A stretch of 64,000 bases of DNA. It comes from Cladorhizidae sp. MBARI D1340-BT2 (lineage: Eukaryota; Porifera; Demospongiae; Poecilosclerida; Cladorhizidae). Below, in pieces: positions 26,369-38,300 of this stretch. The first letter of the stretch is position 1. The number at the start of each line of letters is the position of its first letter. The notes below the pieces were generated by a model. That model did no database searches and was not told the DNA's origin. It saw only the letters and a program-made list of their open reading frames with translations. A program made the translations under genes and the position numbers. Where the stretch lies: assembly GCA_028752905.1 (NCBI GenBank), contig JAQNBH010000004.1:3332610-3396609 (forward strand), written 5' to 3'.

Positions 26369-29300
26369 GGTATACATGCACTCACCTCCACTAGGTTCAG
26401 GTATACATGCACTCACCTCCACTAGGTTCAGGTATACATGCACTCACCTCCACTAGGTTCAGGTATACATGCACTCACCTCCACTAGGTTCAGGTATACA
26501 TGCACTCACCCCCACTAGGTTCAGGTATACATGCACTCACCCCCACTAGGTTCAGGTATACATGCACTCACCTCCACTAGGTTCAGGTATACATGCACTC
26601 ACCTCCACTAGGTTCAGGTATACATGCACTCACCCCCACTAGGTTCAGGTATACATGCACTCACCTCCACTAGGTTCAGGTATACATGCACTCACCTCCA
26701 CTAGGTTCAGGTATACATGCACTCACCTCCACTAGGTTCAGGTATACATGCACTCACCTCCACTAGGTTCAGGTATACATGCACTCACCTCCACTAGGTT
26801 CAGGTATACATGCACTCACCTCCACTAGGTTCAGGTATACATGCACTCACCTCCACTAGGTTCAGGTATACATGCACTCACCTCCACTAGGTTCAGGTAT
26901 ACATGCACTCACCTCCACTAGGTTCAGGTATACATGCACTCACCTCCACTAGGTTCAGGTATACATGCACTCACCTCCACTAGGTTCAGGTATACATGCA
27001 CTCACCTCCACTAGGTTCAGGTATACATGCACTCACCTCCACTAGGTTCAGGTATACATGCACTCACCTCCACTAGGTTCAGGTATACATGCACTCACCT
27101 CCACTAGGTTCAGGTATACATGCACTCACCTCCACTAGGTTCAGGTATACATGCACTCACCTCCACTAGGTTCAGGTATACATGCACTCACCTCCACTAG
27201 GTTCAGGTATACATGCACTCACCTCCACTAGGTTCAGGTATACATGCACTCACCTCCACTAGGTTCAGGTATACATGCACTCACCTCCACTAGGTTCAGG
27301 TATACATGCACTCACCTCCACTAGGTTCAGGTATACATGCACTCACCTCCACTAGGTTCAGGTATACATGCACTCACCTCCACTAGGTTCAGGTATACAT
27401 GCACTCACCTCCACTAGGTTCAGGTATACATGCACTCACCTCCACTAGGTTCAGGTATACATGCACTCACCTCCACTAGGTTCAGGTATACATGCACTCA
27501 CCCCCACTAGGTTCAGGTATACATGCACTCACCTCCACTAGGTTCAGGTATACATGCACTCACCCCCACTAGGTTCAGGTATACATGCACTCACCTCCAC
27601 TAGGTTCAGGTATACATGCACTCACCTCCACTAGGTTCAGGTATACATGCACTCACCTCCACTAGGTTCAGGTATACATGCACTCACCTCCACTAGGTTC
27701 AGGTATACATGCACTCACCTCCACTAGGTTCAGGTATACATGCACTCACCTCCACTAGGTTCAGGTATACATGCACTCACCCCCACTAGGTTCAGGTATA
27801 CATGCACTCACCTCCACTAGGTTCAGGTATACATGCACTCACCTCCACTAGGTTCAGGTATACATGCACTCACCTCCACTAGGTTCAGGTATACATGCAC
27901 TCACCCCCACTAGGTTCAGGTATACATGCACTCACCTCCACTAGGTTCAGGTATACATGCACTCACCTCCACTAGGTTCAGGTATACATGCACTCACCTC
28001 CACTAGGTTCAGGTATACATGCACTCACCTCCACTAGGTTCAGGTATACATGCACTCACCCCCACTAGGTTCAGGTATACATGCACTCACCCCCACTAGG
28101 TTCAGGTATACATGCACTCACCTCCACTAGGTTCAGGTATACATGCACTCACCTCCACTAGGTTCAGGTATACATGCACTCACCTCCACTAGGTTCAGGT
28201 ATACATGCACTCACCTCCACTAGGTTCAGGTATACATGCACTCACCCCCACTAGGTTCAGGAATACATGCACTCACCTCCACTAGGTTCAGGTATACATG
28301 CACTCACCTCCACTAGGTTCAGGTATACATGCACTCACCTCCACTAGGTTCAGGTATACATGCACTCACCCCCACTAGGTTCAGGTATACATGCACTCAC
28401 CTCCACTAGGTTCAGGTATACATGCACTCACCTCCACTAGGTTCAGGTATACATGCACTCACCTCCACTAGGTTCAGGTATACATGCACTCACCTCCACT
28501 AGGTTCAGGTATACATGCACTCACCTCCACTAGGTTCAGGTATACATGCACTCACCCCCACTAGGTTCAGGTATACATGCACTCACCTCCACTAGGTTCA
28601 GGTATACATGCACTCACCTCCACTAGGTTCAGGTATACATGCACTCACCCCCACTAGGTTCAGGTATACATGCACTCACCTCCACTAGGTTCAGGTATAC
28701 ATGCACTCACCCCCACTAGGTTCAGGTATACATGCACTCACCTCCACTAGGTTCAGGTATACATGCACTCACCTCCACTAGGTTCAGGTATACATGCACT
28801 CACCTCCACTAGGTTCAGGTATACATGCACTCACCCCCACTAGGTTCAGGTATACATGCACTCACCTCCACTAGGTTCAGGTATACATGCACTCACCTCC
28901 ACTAGGTTCAGGTATACATGCACTCACCCCCACTAGGTTCAGGTATACATGCACTCACCTCCACTAGGTTCAGGTATACATGCACTCACCCCCACTAGGT
29001 TCAGGTATACATGCACTCACCTCCACTAGGTTCAGGTATACATGCACTCACCCCCACTAGGTTCAGGTATACATGCACTCACCCCCACTAGGTTCAGGTA
29101 TACATGCACTCACCTCCACTAGGTTCAGGTATACATGCACTCACCTCCACTAGGTTCAGGTATACATGCACTCACCTCCACTAGGTTCAGGTATACATGC
29201 ACTCACCCCCACTAGGTTCAGGTATACATGCACTCACCTCCACTAGGTTCAGGTATACATGCACTCACCTCCACTAGGTTCAGGTATACATGCACTCACC

Positions 29301-31771
29301 TCCACTAGGTTCAGGTATACATGCACTCACCCCCACTAGGTTCAGGTATACATGCACTCACCTCCACTAGGTTCAGGTATACATGCACTCACCCCCACTA
29401 GGTTCAGGTATACATGCACTCACCTCCACTAGGTTCAGGTATACATGCACTCACCTCCACTAGGTTCAGGTATACATGCACTCACCCCCACTAGGTTCAG
29501 GTATACATGCACTCACCTCCACTAGGTTCAGGTATACATGCACTCACCCCCACTAGGTTCAGGTATACATGCACTCACCTCCACTAGGTTCAGGTATACA
29601 TGCACTCACCTCCACTAGGTTCAGGTATACATGCACTCACCTCCACTAGGTTCAGGTATACATGCACTCACCCCCACTAGGTTCAGGTATACATGCACTC
29701 ACCTCCACTAGGTTCAGGTATACATGCACTCACCTCCACTAGGTTCAGGTATACATGCACTCACCTCCACTAGGTTCAGGTATACATGCACTCACCTCCA
29801 CTAGGTTCAGGTATACATGCACTCACCCCCACTAGGTTCAGGTATACATGCACTCACCTCCACTAGGTTCAGGTATACATGCACTCACCCCCACTAGGTT
29901 CAGGTATACATGCACTCACCTCCACTAGGTTCAGGTATACATGCACTCACCTCCACTAGGTTCAGGTATACATGCACTCACCTCCACTAGGTTCAGGTAT
30001 ACATGCACTCACCTCCACTAGGTTCAGGTATACATGCACTCACCTCCACTAGGTTCAGGTATACATGCACTCACCCCCACTAGGTTCAGGTATACATGCA
30101 CTCACCTCCACTAGGTTCAGGTATACATGCACTCACCTCCACTAGGTTCAGGTATACATGCACTCACCCCCACTAGGTTCAGGTATACATGCACTCACCT
30201 CCACTAGGTTCAGGTATACATGCACTCACCTCCACTAGGTTCAGGTATACATGCACTCACCTCCACTAGGTTCAGGTATACATGCACTCACCTCCACTAG
30301 GTTCAGGTATACATGCACTCACCCCCACTAGGTTCAGGTATACATGCACTCACCTCCACTAGGTTCAGGTATACATGCACTCACCTCCACTAGGTTCAGG
30401 TATACATGCACTCACCCCCACTAGGTTCAGGTATACATGCACTCACCTCCACTAGGTTCAGGTATACATGCACTCACCTCCACTAGGTTCAGGTATACAT
30501 GCACTCACCTCCACTAGGTTCAGGTATACATGCACTCACCTCCACTAGGTTCAGGTATACATGCACTCACCCCCACTAGGTTCAGGTATACATGCACTCA
30601 CCTCCACTAGGTTCAGGTATACATGCACTCACCTCCACTAGGTTCAGGTATACATGCACTCACCTCCACTAGGTTCAGGTATACATGCACTCACCTCCAC
30701 TAGGTTCAGGTATACATGCACTCACCTCCACTAGGTTCAGGTATACATGCACTCACCTCCACTAGGTTCAGGTATACATGCACTCACCCCCACTAGGTTC
30801 AGGTATACATGCACTCACCTCCACTAGGTTCAGGTATACATGCACTCACCCCCACTAGGTTCAGGTATACATGCACTCACCTCCACTAGGTTCAGGTATA
30901 CATGCACTCACCTCCACTAGGTTCAGGTATACATGCACTCACCTCCACTAGGTTCAGGTATACATGCACTCACCTGCACTAGGTTCAGGTATACATGCAC
31001 TCACCCCCACTAGGTTCAGGTATACATGCACTCACCTGCACTAGGTTCAGGTATACATGCACTCACCCCCACTAGGTTCAGGTATACATGCACTCACCTC
31101 CACTAGGTTCAGGTATACATGCACTCACCTCCACTAGGTTCAGGTATACATGCACTCACCTCCACTAGGTTCAGGTATACATGCACTCACCTCCACTAGG
31201 TTCAGGTATACATGCACTCACCCCCACTAGGTTCAGGTATACATGCACTCACCCCCACTAGGTTCAGGTATACATGCACTCACCTCCACTAGGTTCAGGT
31301 ATACATGCACTCACCTCCACTAGGTTCAGGTATACATGCACTCACCTCCACTAGGTTCAGGTATACATGCACTCACCTCCACTAGGTTCAGGTATACATG
31401 CACTCACCTCCACTAGGTTCAGGTATACATGCACTCACCTCCACTAGGTTCAGGTATACATGCACTCACCTCCACTAGGTTCAGGTATACAGGCACTCAC
31501 CCCCACTAGGTTCAGGTATACAGGCACTCACCCCCACTAGGTTCAGGTATACATGCACTCACCTCCACTAGGTTCAGGTATACATGCACTCACCTCCACT
31601 AGGTTCAGGTATACATGCACTCACCTCCACTAGGTTCAGGTATACATGCACTCACCTCCACTAGGTTCAGGTATACATGCACTCACCTCCACTAGGTTCA
31701 GGTATACAGGCACTCACCCCCACTAGGTTCAGGTATACAGGCACTCACCCCCACTAGGTTCAGGTATACAG
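26369..31771. repeat. 31-bp minisatellite array, junction 6 (right edge of the macrosatellite)
   Basis: About 174 copies. The interior is homogeneous with the T/C dimorphism. Near the right edge (31480-31771) several units carry CAGGCACTC instead of CATGCACTC, and two units near 30970 and 31030 read CACCTGCACT. No terminal 27-bp block or LTR-like module follows; the array stops at GTATACAG and runs into intron-like sequence. Confidence 0.97.
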
Positions 31772-31906
31772 GTCTTGTTGTTATGCTCCATAAACTGGAC
31801 AGTACAACATGTCATGCAATTTGAAATTACTGAACCAACTCTTATTGAGACATAAATTCCTCACGTCTCTGGTGTTACCATGGGAGCAATAAAAAAGGCA
31901 ACGTAC
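31772..31906 (-). other. Start of GARS intron 2
   Basis: Unique, AT-rich sequence between the exon 2 donor and the 31-bp array. No exon or acceptor of the following synthetase exon is visible. Confidence 0.6.
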
Positions 31907-32469
31907 CTCCATATATGGAATAGGATGGTGCATAGAAGAAGCGCCTCTTTAGCAAGTCCTCCAGGCCAGCTCTGTCTATCTTGACCAGTTTGAGAGTAAG
32001 TTGCTCTTCTCTCTGCTCCAGTGCCTTCTTCTTGGCCTTCAGTTCTGCAACTGCACCCTGGACCTCAATCTTAGGACGATTAGCAGCCTTCAATTTGCGC
32101 ACCTTGTCTGCCTGAGTGGAGGTAGAGGAGAGATTTAATCACAATTTGGAAGGCAACAGAATCAAGTCAGAGCAGAGAGTAATTCTTCATGCACAAAACT
32201 ACTACCTGCTCTTGTACTGCCTTCCTCAGTGGCAGGAGAACTTTTTCTTTGTCTTCTCCGCCATTGGTGGGATTATAGGTTGCATCTGCTGCTACTGCAC
32301 CTGTGCTACTCATTCTGATATTTCTAACAAATGGTACGACTCGAAGAGCGTTAGTGCAGATAAAATGTTGGTTGGGACGGCGTTGGTGGCAGGACCTTGT
32401 AAGACTTTTGTAACTTCTGGAAGTTGCTAGGCAGTGGTGGAGGAACCTGCAGGATGCTCCTAGCATCAC
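31907..32469 (-). CDS. GARS1: Glycyl-tRNA synthetase, first two coding exons
   Basis: Glycyl-tRNA synthetase charges tRNA-Gly in cytosol and mitochondria. Exon 1 (32469-32206, 88 codons) has an Arg/Ser-rich, acid-free N-terminus of 52 residues typical of a mitochondrial presequence, then a second Met (MSSTGAV, residue 53), matching the dual start known for animal GARS. Its end (LLPLRKAVQEQ) begins the WHEP domain. A GT-AG intron (32205-32112) leads to exon 2 (32111-31907): ADKVRKLKA, AVAELKAKKKALEQ (rest of WHEP), then the start of the class II catalytic core, LEDLLKRRFFYAPSYSIYGG. The donor after GGAG at 31906 (gtacgt) is good. No later exon is found in the remaining 31.9 kb downstream, which is almost all satellite, so the gene is either interrupted by a very long intron or truncated. 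Confidence 0.88.
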
Positions 32470-32690
32470 AGACCAGACAGCTCGGACAATAAAGTTTTGT
32501 TACCGCATGCATGGAGTCGTTTGTCTTGTCGACCCCTTACCTTCTTTACCTTGGCCGCCCTGTCATAAAAGGAAGGTAAAGAGTCGGCCATGCTACACCA
32601 AACGCAGGCAAAGGGGGAATGGGGGGTTATAGTCGTCGAGCAAGACGCATTATCAACCGCCAAGCTCATTACCATTGCTAAAGGAATTTG
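32470..32690 (-). promoter_or_regulatory. 5' UTR / promoter side of the glycyl-tRNA synthetase gene
   Basis: This is the only unique sequence left between the start codon and the transposon at 32691. It contains no clear TATA box. The next upstream genomic sequence resumes at 35138, after the insertion, so the element sits within about 220 bp of the start codon. Confidence 0.45.
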
Positions 32691-32769
32691 GGATACGGAT
32701 CAAGTGTCGTTTACGACTCCAGCCATCAAAAAAAATCGTGCGCGTTTTTTTTAAGTTTACGCACGCGCG

Positions 32770-32995
32770 TTTTGGGTGTCTTTTTTTAAAATTCATTATT
32801 ATTATTATTTATTATTATTATTAAGGTATATATATATATATGTATAGGTACAATCTAAATAATGTCCATCAATCCCATCTGCTGTCCCATTGTCCCCAGT
32901 CCCATTGTCCCCAAAACAGAACTTGCATTTCCCCTCTGAATTTTTTATTTTTATTTTTTTATTTTTTATTTTTTTTATTTATTATTTATTTTTTT
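32770..32995. repeat. Low-complexity AT-rich stretch
   Basis: An ATT microsatellite (about 32796-32822), a TA run (about 32827-32842) and a long T-rich tract (32940-32995), with a short CCCATTGTCCCCAG duplication between them. Nothing coding is seen. Confidence 0.8.
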
Positions 32996-34392
32996 ACCGT
33001 GCCGCAAAGTTGACGCACGCGTTTGCATCATTATGGCAACACTGAGGTCCATTGCTCCTGCTGCGTTTGGAACTACTGAAGAGGTTATGGGCTATCTGAA
33101 CAGTAAGGGTCTACTAGCGATTGATTTTTCATGTTCCAGGTAAGATAAGGTCTATCTTTTTCATGTTCCAGATAAGACATCACATAATTATAATACAGTG
33201 TACTATGTTATAAGACATCACATAATTATTATACTATGTTATACCCATGTATAGGTGTAGTACTTCAATGGTGATGAGGGAAAAAAGCGACCTGAAGGAT
33301 GGCAAAACTTGGGCATGCCCTAGTTGTAAATCTCTTCGATCAATTCGGCATGGGAGTTTTTTCTCCAAATCGCACATGGTCCTTCAGACATGGCTCCTAT
33401 TGATATATTGGTGGGTGAGACAGTACCCTGTATTGGATGCAGCAGATGAGTCTGGCTGCAGCAAGAAAAGTGCAATAAATGTGTACCAGTGGCTGAGGGA
33501 AGTGTGCTCTGCAGCACTATGTCGAACACAGATTGTGCTTGGTGGTGTTGGATCCGTTATTCAAATAGACGAGTCACAGTTCACGCACAAACCGAAGGTA
33601 TCACTGTAACATTGATATACTTGAATGGATGATCACTTTCGGTATTGACTGTTTAGCATCATAGAGGCCGCCCACCTACTAAGGAGACTTGGATTTTTGG
33701 GATGGTTGACACGGTGCATACGCCTGCTCTTGGTACACTTGATAAACGTATTGTGCCTATTTCAAAGATTTTAATTCAATGACATTTATTTAGGTTACAT
33801 GCAAGTTGTGGATAAGAGGGATGCAGCCACCTTGCTACCCATTATCTAGGCCCATGCTGCACCTGGATCGATAATCTATTCGGACCAGTGGGCAGCCTAT
33901 AGGCAGGTGGCTACTCTGCCTGGGATTGTGGCACATGAAACTGTGAACCACTCGATTGAGTTTGTGGATCAGAGTACTGGTGTGCACACCCAAAATATTG
34001 AATCATATTGGAACAGGGTATGGTTTGTGGAACATAATTTTTTTTAATTTTAACAACAAGTATTTTTTTAAATTTTAACAACAATTATTATATTGTGCAG
34101 GTGAAGGTGAAGCTAAAGAGGATGAAAGGAGTGCATCGCCACCAGCTCCCATCCTACCTGGATGAGTTTATGTGGCGGGAGAGAAACGGACCAACTGTAG
34201 CTACAATAACATTTTAACAGAAATTAAAACCCAATACCATGTTTGATTGTATTATTATTTATTTGATATTTTTATTTGGATGATATTTCATGAAAAAAGA
34301 CTACCCCCTCCAAATCAGCTGCAATGCACAAAAAAATCAATTCCCACGTGTACCCCCGCCAGTGCGTCAACTTTAAAAAACGCGGCACTGTA
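32996..34392 (+). mobile_element. Merlin DNA transposon
   Basis: A 1.4-kb element, the usual Merlin length, bounded by inverted repeats: GTGCCGC and AAAGTTGACGCAC on the left (33000-33018) and their reverse complement on the right (about 34361-34391). The right copy has extra T residues between the two blocks. No convincing 8-9-bp target duplication could be read in the AT-rich flanks. Confidence 0.65.
33033..34217 (+). pseudogene. Merlin (ISXO2/IS1595-type) DDE transposase, five exons, one internal stop
   Basis: The exons are 33033-33139, 33255-33597, 33657-33732, 33794-34017 and 34101-34217, with GT-AG introns of about 60-115 bp. The join of exons 1 and 2 gives a zinc ribbon (CSRC ... CPSC). 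Then come SFFSKSH, LLLIYWWVRQYP and SAINVYQWLREVC, all standard in the family. Catalytic residues are visible in QIDESQF (first Asp), IYSDQWAAY (second Asp) and NIESYWNRVK (Glu). The C-terminus is LPSYLDEFMWRERNG. The only disabling change seen is TAG at about 33848-33850, where relatives have Gln (PIIxAH). The copy is therefore young, or was active recently. Confidence 0.88.
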
Positions 34393-34406
34393 AAATAATA
34401 AAATAC

Positions 34407-34971
34407 ACCCTAAGAGATATCACTGCCAAACTGATGTCAGAGGTATGTCACAATGTCAGAGTAGAACCACCACTGCAGCCACTCACTGGAGAGTCTATGG
34501 ACCTAGCTTCTACCCTGACAGAAGATGGAGCCCGGCTAGATGTAAGTGCACAGGGATTCTGGGCGAATAGGTACCAGCGGGCTTTCTTTGATGTGAAGGT
34601 GTTTAACCCTAACGCTCGCAGCTACCAGTTAGGAGCAGCTTACAAAAATCAAGAGAGAGAGAAAAGGAGGAAATACGAACAAAGAGTATATACGAGATGT
34701 TGAATTTGGCTCATTCACCCCCTCAACCTCTGGGGGAATGGCAAAGTCTGCAACAGTAGCCTACAAAAGGCTTGCCTCCCTAATTGTAGCAAAAAGAGAT
34801 CAGCACTACAGCACTGTCATGGCCTGGTTGCGTGTCCTTCTCAGCTTCTCTCTTCTGAGGTCAACCATCACTTGTCTCAGGGGTGCTAGATCTACCTCAG
34901 GTCACCCCATTCATGAAACATCACCGATCGACCTTGCCATGAGTGAGGGTCAAATATCACTATATCAGTGA
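34407..34971 (+). pseudogene. C-terminal part of an RLE-type non-LTR retroelement protein
   Basis: Frame 34407-34703 reads LRDITAKLMSEVCHNV, QPLTGES, GARLDVSAQGFW and FFDVKVFNP; after a one-base shift near 34695 it continues with FGSFTPSTSGGMAKSA, YKRLASLI and MAWLRVLLSFSLLRS. I recognise this as the region that follows the reverse transcriptase and a Cys/His motif in a common invertebrate retroelement protein. The pair RLDV ... FFDVKV looks like a PD-(D/E)XK nuclease core; that reading is inference. The reverse transcriptase itself is missing: the fragment starts just after the Merlin right end. Confidence 0.6.
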
Positions 34972-35137
34972 AATACAATGAACTCTATACCAATACAATA
35001 ATTATGTTTAATATCAAGTTTTATTAAAATTAAAAAAAAAAAGGGGGGGGAAAGGGGAGGAAATACACCCACAACGCTCGTGCGTAAACTCGCACGAATT
35101 TTTTGATGGCTGGAGTCGTAAACGACACTTGATCCGG
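34972..35137. other. Right subterminal part of the TIR element
   Basis: AT-rich sequence with an A-run and a G-run (AAAAGGGGGGGGAAAGGGG near 35036), then the right terminal inverted repeat. No coding content. Confidence 0.6.
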
Positions 35138-35202
35138 AATTTGTTCTGGCGACCTTGCGCGTGACGAGAATTCGAACGTCTGATAACACAGCGGTGAATT
35201 TT

Positions 35203-35388
35203 TTATAAATTAATTTGACAAGGCAGTAAGTAATAACTTGTGTGGCTTGCATTCTGAAATTCTTCAAACTGTCGCAGCCTCCTTGGGCTCTTCTGGAAAT
35301 AATACCATACATAAGTTGTCAGATCTTCCAATTCATCAGGCAAGACTTTGCAGGCCTCATTTGCTACTATGTGACAATGACAATGAAG
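35203..35388 (-). pseudogene. hAT-like transposase gene, 3' piece (cut by hAT insertion)
   Basis: Read on the minus strand, this piece continues the gene from 38730: HCHCHIVANEACKVLPDELE, then YVWYYFQKSPRRLRQFEEFQ. This matches the block after the second catalytic Asp in hAT-type proteins (a Cys/His motif followed by a helix with SPRRL). Joining across the hAT element with one copy of TGAAG gives NQPAL followed directly by HCHCH in frame. The frame ends at a stop at 35203, and no dimerisation domain is seen before the next transposon at 35137. Confidence 0.7.
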
Positions 35389-38300
35389 CAGGGGGGTAAT
35401 TTCTGGGGGGCTGCCATGGCCCCCCCAACTTTTGGCCAAAACAATTTTTCTAAGGGAGTTTTCGCAAGCTGTTGAAGGTGTTGACTAACAAGTTATAGCA
35501 CATTCATAATTGTAATTGGTGTGAAATATGCTAGATAGTACAACACCATAATATTGGTAAAAAAACAACTTTGTTCCCTAATCGGTTCAATACATGTGAC
35601 CAGTTAGGAATAACAGCCTGACAACTCAATCACCAAACAAGCCTCAGACCATACCATGGAACTAACACTTCAGGTGTGAGGATCATTTTAGCTGTTAGGA
35701 TCATTTTGACATTTATATAGTTCATGTATTTCATTGGTTCATTTTGATTTTGCCATGACAGCAGTGGAGTGCCTATATAAGTAAGCTCTCCACTGCCTTA
35801 TGTTGAGTTCTGCTATAAACCTAATGTGCTGTTAATCATTATTCGGAATACTAAGCAATATATGAGTGAACCCTAACAGTGTAGCAGGCCATAATTATAT
35901 TGATAGTGCTGCTGCAGAGTGAATCATGCCTAAAAGACAAGCCTCCTTGTTAAGTTTTTGTCAAAGTCCAACTAAGAGACAAAGGGAGTCTGAGGAGAAG
36001 GCTGATGATCAAGCCCAAGTATCTGATAGCCAAGATCTACATGTTGAAGAAAACCAAGAAGAATCTGAACAGGTACGTCTGTCATAATCCATCACATGCT
36101 AACAACATTAAGCCTCTCAATTTTTATGTGGCATCTCAGCCTCTGATGTCAGTGAATCCTTATTAAACAGTCATATATTGACAGACCCTGTTGTTGTAGT
36201 TGTTTTTGCAAAATTAGACTTTGACTCAAGCTACAAGTACTTTTGATATCTCTCAGGAGCAGCAACAAGAAGCCAGTAGAATATCCCTGACTCCTCAAGT
36301 TCCCTACCAGCCAATCAACATCAAATACCCTAAAAGCAAGATGGGTCTCATCAACGAGCATTCCAACCAGCCTGGTACTCGCAATTTTCATATCTGCATT
36401 ATCTTCCAATTTCAGACGCTATTATTTGCCACACTTGTGGCACAGCCAATTTGAAGGGACTGCTTAATTAAGCCGGATACAAGGTCTGAAACCTCCTTCT
36501 TGTCTGATGGGTTCAGAAAATGGAAAAATGCTCTGTGTAAAAACAAGGGTTTCCATAAGCACGAAAGCTCGCTTTGTCACAAGCATGCAGTTGCTATGTT
36601 ATAACTCTACCTTGTCATATTGATGAGCAGCTGAAGGAGCAGCTAAGAGTCAGAAAGAGGAAAATAGGAACTGCCTCCTGAAAATCATTCAAAGTGTATC
36701 CTATCTTGCCCGCCAGGGCATTGCCCTTCGTAAGGGCAAGCAAGAGGAGAAGTCACATTTCAAGCAACACCTCCTTCTGCAAGCTGAAGATGATAAAGTG
36801 CTTCGTAAATGGATTGAAAAGTCTTACGACAAGCATATCAGTCCAGATGCTCAGAATGAAATCTTACAAATCATGGCTCTAAAAGTGCTTCATGGGATAG
36901 CAGCTGACATAGCTGAATCTGGATGTTACAGTATCTTGGCTGATGAGAGTACAGATGCGAGCAACATTGAACAACTTGTGATTTGCATACGTTGAGTGAA
37001 TGAGATGACAAGTACGTGAGGAATATATTGGTCTGATGTCAGTTTCTCAGACCAATGCAGACACAATTGTTGTTTGCATAAAAGATGTGCTGCTATGCAT
37101 GAATCTCAAAATTCAAGATGCCCGTGGGCAATGTTATGACGGATGTTCGACCATGACTGGAACAAAAAATGGGGTTGCTGCATAAATCAAGAAACTGAAT
37201 GAAAAATTTCTGCTAACACACTGCTATTGCCACTCGCTTAATCTTGCTGTCGGGGATACAATAAAAAATATTTCCCTGTTGAAAGACACGCTTGATGTGG
37301 CTTATGAAATTACTAAATTATTATAGAAGAGTCCAAAAAGAGAGGCAGTATTCCGCAGAAAGCAATCAGAAATTCTGGGGCAAATGAAGAACATGATCTC
37401 CATGTAGACAATATTGACTCGCCAACTCTGAAAATCCTCTGCCCAACAAGGTGGACTGTCCAAGCAGCATCATTGGTGCTATTCTCAAAAATTATGGTAC
37501 TCTCATGATCCTATGGGACTGGGCACAAGACCATGTCAAAGACTCTGAAATGAAGGCAAGAATAATTGGACTGGAGACTAAAATGCAAACTTTTAGTTTC
37601 TTCTATGGTCTTCAGCTTGCTATTGTAGTACTTTCACATTCAGATAACCTCAGCACTTGCTTCAGAGGGCAGAGCTATGTGCAGTGGATGCTCAAGCGAA
37701 TGCCAAGCTATCTGTCACTGTCCTACGAGGAATACGATCGGACAGGGATGCAAGCCTCCATTGGACAAAAGTAACTCAAGCTGCTGTGAAGTTGGAACTA
37801 AAAGAGCCTTCACTTCCACGTCACCGTAAGATACCATCAAGGTATAGTGAGGGTAATGCTCAACATGAGCACCATACCAATGTAGAGAACTTTTACCGCC
37901 AAATCTATTTTGAGGCTGTGGAAACTGTAGCTAGCTGCATTGAAGAGCATTTTAATCAGAAGGACTACACCACATATGCAACCTGTGAGAAGGTCCTAGT
38001 GAAAGGAACATTGGAGGAGGATGTCTCACAAAATGTTGACGAACTATGTGAGTTCTACACTGAGTTTGACCCTGATACCTTAAGAATCCAGCTATCAATA
38101 ATGGCAGAGTCCTTTTGCATTTTCAGTCAAGATGAAGGTGGTGGTGATACATTGCAAAATGTCGTTGATTTCCTCAAAAAGAACAAAAGCATCTGGCCCC
38201 TCATACCAGAGGTCATGTCTTTGGTCAAGGTTGTTCTGGTTATGCCAGGAACTAATGCAAGCTCTGAACGAGACTTCAGTGCGCTGAGAAGGGTGAAGTC

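Larger units (their letters stand above)
1..31771. repeat. Higher-order tandem array (macrosatellite) built from LTR-like, hAT and minisatellite modules
   Basis: The same ordered module set recurs across the first half of the window. Transposase-module starts lie at 8335, 15385, 18260, 21076 and 23946, giving periods of about 7050, 2875, 2816 and 2870 bp; a sixth, left-truncated copy opens the window. Copies are nearly identical at the base level and all truncate the transposase at the same point, where 27-bp repeats begin, so the composite formed once and was then amplified. The difference between 2816 and 2870 is two extra 27-bp repeats in copy 5. The right edge (31771) abuts a glycyl-tRNA synthetase intron; the left edge is outside the window. 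Confidence 0.9.
32691..35137. mobile_element. TIR element with 8-bp duplication, containing Merlin and retroelement pieces
   Basis: The ends are inverted copies: CAAGTGTCGTTTACGACTCC and AGCCATCAAAAAA on the left (from about 32700), and their reverse complement on the right (35101-35135). The similarity goes on inward through CGTGCG and GTTTACGCACG for about 60 bp. GGAATTTG occurs directly outside both ends (32683-32690 and 35138-35145), an 8-bp target duplication. The left end has about six additional bases (GGATAC) before the shared GGATC. An 8-bp duplication fits hAT or Merlin. Its own transposase is uncertain because the Merlin gene inside has separate inverted repeats. Confidence 0.75.

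Noticed and set aside
2136..31771. 31-bp direct repeats as a CRISPR array
   Set aside because: The copies are contiguous without spacers, there are no cas genes, and the setting is animal DNA with spliced genes.
33033..34217. Bacterial IS1595 insertion or contamination
   Set aside because: The transposase is split by four GT-AG introns and matches the eukaryotic Merlin form.
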